Shown piece by piece: positions 5,748 to 7,238 of a DNA stretch of 7,238 nucleotides. Source of the stretch: JADFUS01 sp036653215 (GTDB lineage: Bacteria > Bacteroidota > Bacteroidia > Bacteroidales > Rikenellaceae). How positions within the stretch are numbered: position 1 is the first letter of the stretch; every line of letters starts with the position of its first letter. The notes below the pieces were generated by a model that was given only the letters and a program-made list of their open reading frames with translations, did not search any database and was not told where the DNA came from. The position numbers and the translations under genes are program-made. The stretch lies in the NCBI GenBank assembly GCA_036653215.1, contig JAVVUK010000081.1:1-7238 (forward strand), written 5' to 3'.

Positions 5748-6596
5748 TTAATAATCTCCTAATGTCTCTTGGATCTGACATAATGCTTTATCTTTTTGCT
5801 CTTGCGATGGAGCTTTGCCATGCCATGCGTTTGTTCCACACATGAAGTCGACACCATAACCCATCTCCGTTTTCATAAGTATAACAACAGGTTTCCCTTT
5901 GCCACACTCTGCCTTTGCAACATCAAGCGTCTTAACGACATCCGCCATATCATTACCATTGTTCATTATAATGACAGTCCAGCCAAGTGCTTTCCAACGT
6001 GCAGGGAAATCTCCTAAAGAAAGGACAGCCTCACAAGTGCCGTCTATCTGTTGTCCATTCCAGTCTACAATAGCGATAAGGTTATCGATATGTTTCGCCC
6101 CTGCATATTGAGAAGCCTCCCATACCTGTCCCTCATTTGTCTCACCGTCTCCCATAAGTACAAACACAAGTTTATCATCGCCATCCATGCGTTTTGCCGT
6201 TGCATATCCGATAGCGTTTGACAACCCTTGTCCAAGAGACCCTGAGGCAAGGCGCACACCAGGAAGTCCTTTAGCAGGAGTCGGGTGTCCTTGTAGGCGT
6301 GAATGTAAAAGCCTAAATGTAGATAGCTCCTTAACAGGGAAAAAGCCACGATGGGCAAGGACACTATACCAAACTGGTGAGATGTGCCCATTTGAGAGGA
6401 AGAAAAGATCTTCTCCACTACCTTTAATTGTGAAATTTTTAGGGTCGAGACGTAAAGTGTTGAAATAAAGTGCTGTAATTACATCGGCACAACCCAATGA
6501 CCCTCCGGGATGACCGGATGCCACATCCGCTACCATACGAACGATATCACGTCGTACTTGCGAACTAATCTGCTGAAGCTCTTGAATGTTTTTCAT
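5748..6596 (-). CDS. Transketolase, N-terminal subunit
   Basis: First half of the split transketolase, the thiamine-diphosphate-binding PP domain, 282 residues. Motifs are GHPGGSLG (28-35) with His29, SNGHISP (68-74) with His71, ASGSLGQGL (117-125), and the thiamine-diphosphate signature starting at GDG (149-151) with ETNEGQVWEA (152-161) and ending at N180, where the Mg-binding Asn is expected. AWHGKAP (257-263) supplies a further substrate-site His. Length matches other N-terminal halves, and the protein ends naturally with LGDY and TAA, so the split is genuine rather than a frameshift. The C-terminal partner gene follows 13 bp later on the same strand. The ATG abuts the stop of the AI-2E-family gene (TAAATG) with no intergenic space and no good Shine-Dalgarno, so expression is probably coupled to that gene. 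Confidence 0.94.
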   Translation of the reverse strand: MKNIQELQQISSQVRRDIVRMVADVASGHPGGSLGCADVITALYFNTLRLDPKNFTIKGSGEDLFFLSNGHISPVWYSVLAHRGFFPVKELSTFRLLHSRLQGHPTPAKGLPGVRLASGSLGQGLSNAIGYATAKRMDGDDKLVFVLMGDGETNEGQVWEASQYAGAKHIDNLIAIVDWNGQQIDGTCEAVLSLGDFPARWKALGWTVIIMNNGNDMADVVKTLDVAKAECGKGKPVVILMKTEMGYGVDFMCGTNAWHGKAPSQEQKDKALCQIQETLGDY

Positions 6597-7238
6597 TTAT
6601 ATTTTGTCAGTAAGTTTTTGTACTACACTCAGATCTTGGAAAAATGTCTTTGCAAAGACCCTCAAAACGGTATATGCCGGTATCGCAAGTAACATCCCCA
6701 TGACACCTGCCATACTTCCGGCAAGGAGTATGACGATAAATATCTCTAAAGGGTGTGCCTTAACGCTACTTGAGTATATATAAGGTTGAAGAATAATGTT
6801 ATCAATAAGTTGAAAGACTGAAAATAAAATCGTCATCTGCCAGAACAGAGGATATATCTGATCTGCGGTAATACCGTCGGAGGTGAGTGATAAGAGGATG
6901 CCCACGACAGCTCCAATGAGAGGTCCGATATAAGGGATCACATTGAGCACTCCTGTAATAAGAGCCACAATTATAGATGTGGCAAAGTCTATGCCTATGA
7001 AGTAAAGCCCAAAGGTTATGATCACCACTTTGATGAAAGATTCTAACATCAAACCGATAAAATATTTTGAAAGCAAAGCGATAGATTTGTCTATCGCTTG
7101 GTCTACGCCATTCTCAAACTTACGAGGGAATAGGTTGAGCACTATACTCTTAAATAAACGATCTTCTTTTAGAAAGAAGAATGTTATGAAAGAGACCGAG
7201 AATAGAGCCACAAAGAGTTCAACCACAGAGTCTATGAT
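6597..7238 (-). CDS. AI-2E family transporter (PerM/TqsA-like membrane protein), 5' end outside the window
   Basis: C-terminal 213 residues of a multi-pass inner-membrane protein of the AI-2E transporter family, whose members are usually about 340-370 residues. The reading frame is open to the window edge; an in-frame GTG at 7226 is only an internal Val codon, so the true start lies beyond 7238. In the visible part (numbered from the first codon) hydrophobic segments lie at about 7-23, 59-82, 85-104, 106-117, 131-149 and 162-189. Family hallmarks are NVIPYIGPLIG (99-109), IDNIILQPYIYSSSVKAHPL (145-164) and LLAGSMAGVMGMLLAIP (171-187). Known members have been linked to autoinducer-2 export or ion antiport, but most are uncharacterised, so the substrate here is unknown. 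It abuts the transketolase N-terminal gene with no gap and is probably co-transcribed with it. Confidence 0.92.
   Translation of the reverse strand: MIDSVVELFVALFSVSFITFFFLKEDRLFKSIVLNLFPRKFENGVDQAIDKSIALLSKYFIGLMLESFIKVVIITFGLYFIGIDFATSIIVALITGVLNVIPYIGPLIGAVVGILLSLTSDGITADQIYPLFWQMTILFSVFQLIDNIILQPYIYSSSVKAHPLEIFIVILLAGSMAGVMGMLLAIPAYTVLRVFAKTFFQDLSVVQKLTDKI

Noticed and set aside
6065..6418. Minus-strand open frame of 117 codons inside the transketolase N-terminal gene
   Set aside because: It is an out-of-frame overlap within a gene whose motifs are continuous; no frameshift is needed to explain the sequence.
1..7238. Mobile element, CRISPR array, tRNA or rRNA
   Set aside because: No transposase or integrase motifs, no regularly spaced direct repeats and no tRNA or rRNA signatures were seen on either strand.

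Overview
The window looks like Bacteroidales chromosome, probably from a gut-associated species. The DNA is AT-rich, Shine-Dalgarno sequences are weak, genes are tightly packed, transketolase is split into two ORFs, and a steroid-remodelling gene set is present of a kind described in gut Bacteroidales. The genus cannot be fixed from the sequence. The layout is two convergent blocks meeting at about 3747-3771.

Plus-strand block (45-3746): four tightly packed genes that read as a steroid or bile-acid A-ring remodelling operon. In order they encode a membrane steroid 5-alpha-reductase of the SRD5A/DET2 family, a single-domain Old Yellow Enzyme-type flavin reductase (candidate 3-oxo-delta4-steroid 5-beta-reductase), and two dissimilar short-chain dehydrogenases (candidate hydroxysteroid dehydrogenases). 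Junctions are an 11-bp gap, an 11-bp overlap and a direct stop/start abutment, so the genes are very likely co-transcribed. From family knowledge, the gene set could convert a 5-beta (bile-acid type) 3-oxo-steroid through the delta4-3-ketone to the flat 5-alpha (allo) form and set the C3 hydroxyl, as in the isoallo-lithocholate route reported from gut Bacteroidales. Exact substrates and stereochemistry are inference. The operon may start left of the window.

Minus-strand block (7238 down to 3772): a 5'-truncated AI-2E-family membrane protein, then the N-terminal and C-terminal halves of transketolase, which are closely packed. These are followed by a strong hairpin terminator, and then a separate family-2 glycosyltransferase (rhamnosyltransferase-like), probably for cell-surface polysaccharide. 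These are housekeeping or envelope functions with no evident link to the steroid block.

No tRNA, rRNA, CRISPR array, insertion sequence or other mobile element was seen. The only non-coding stretch above 100 bp is 4648-4780, which holds the terminator hairpin and a smaller inverted repeat.
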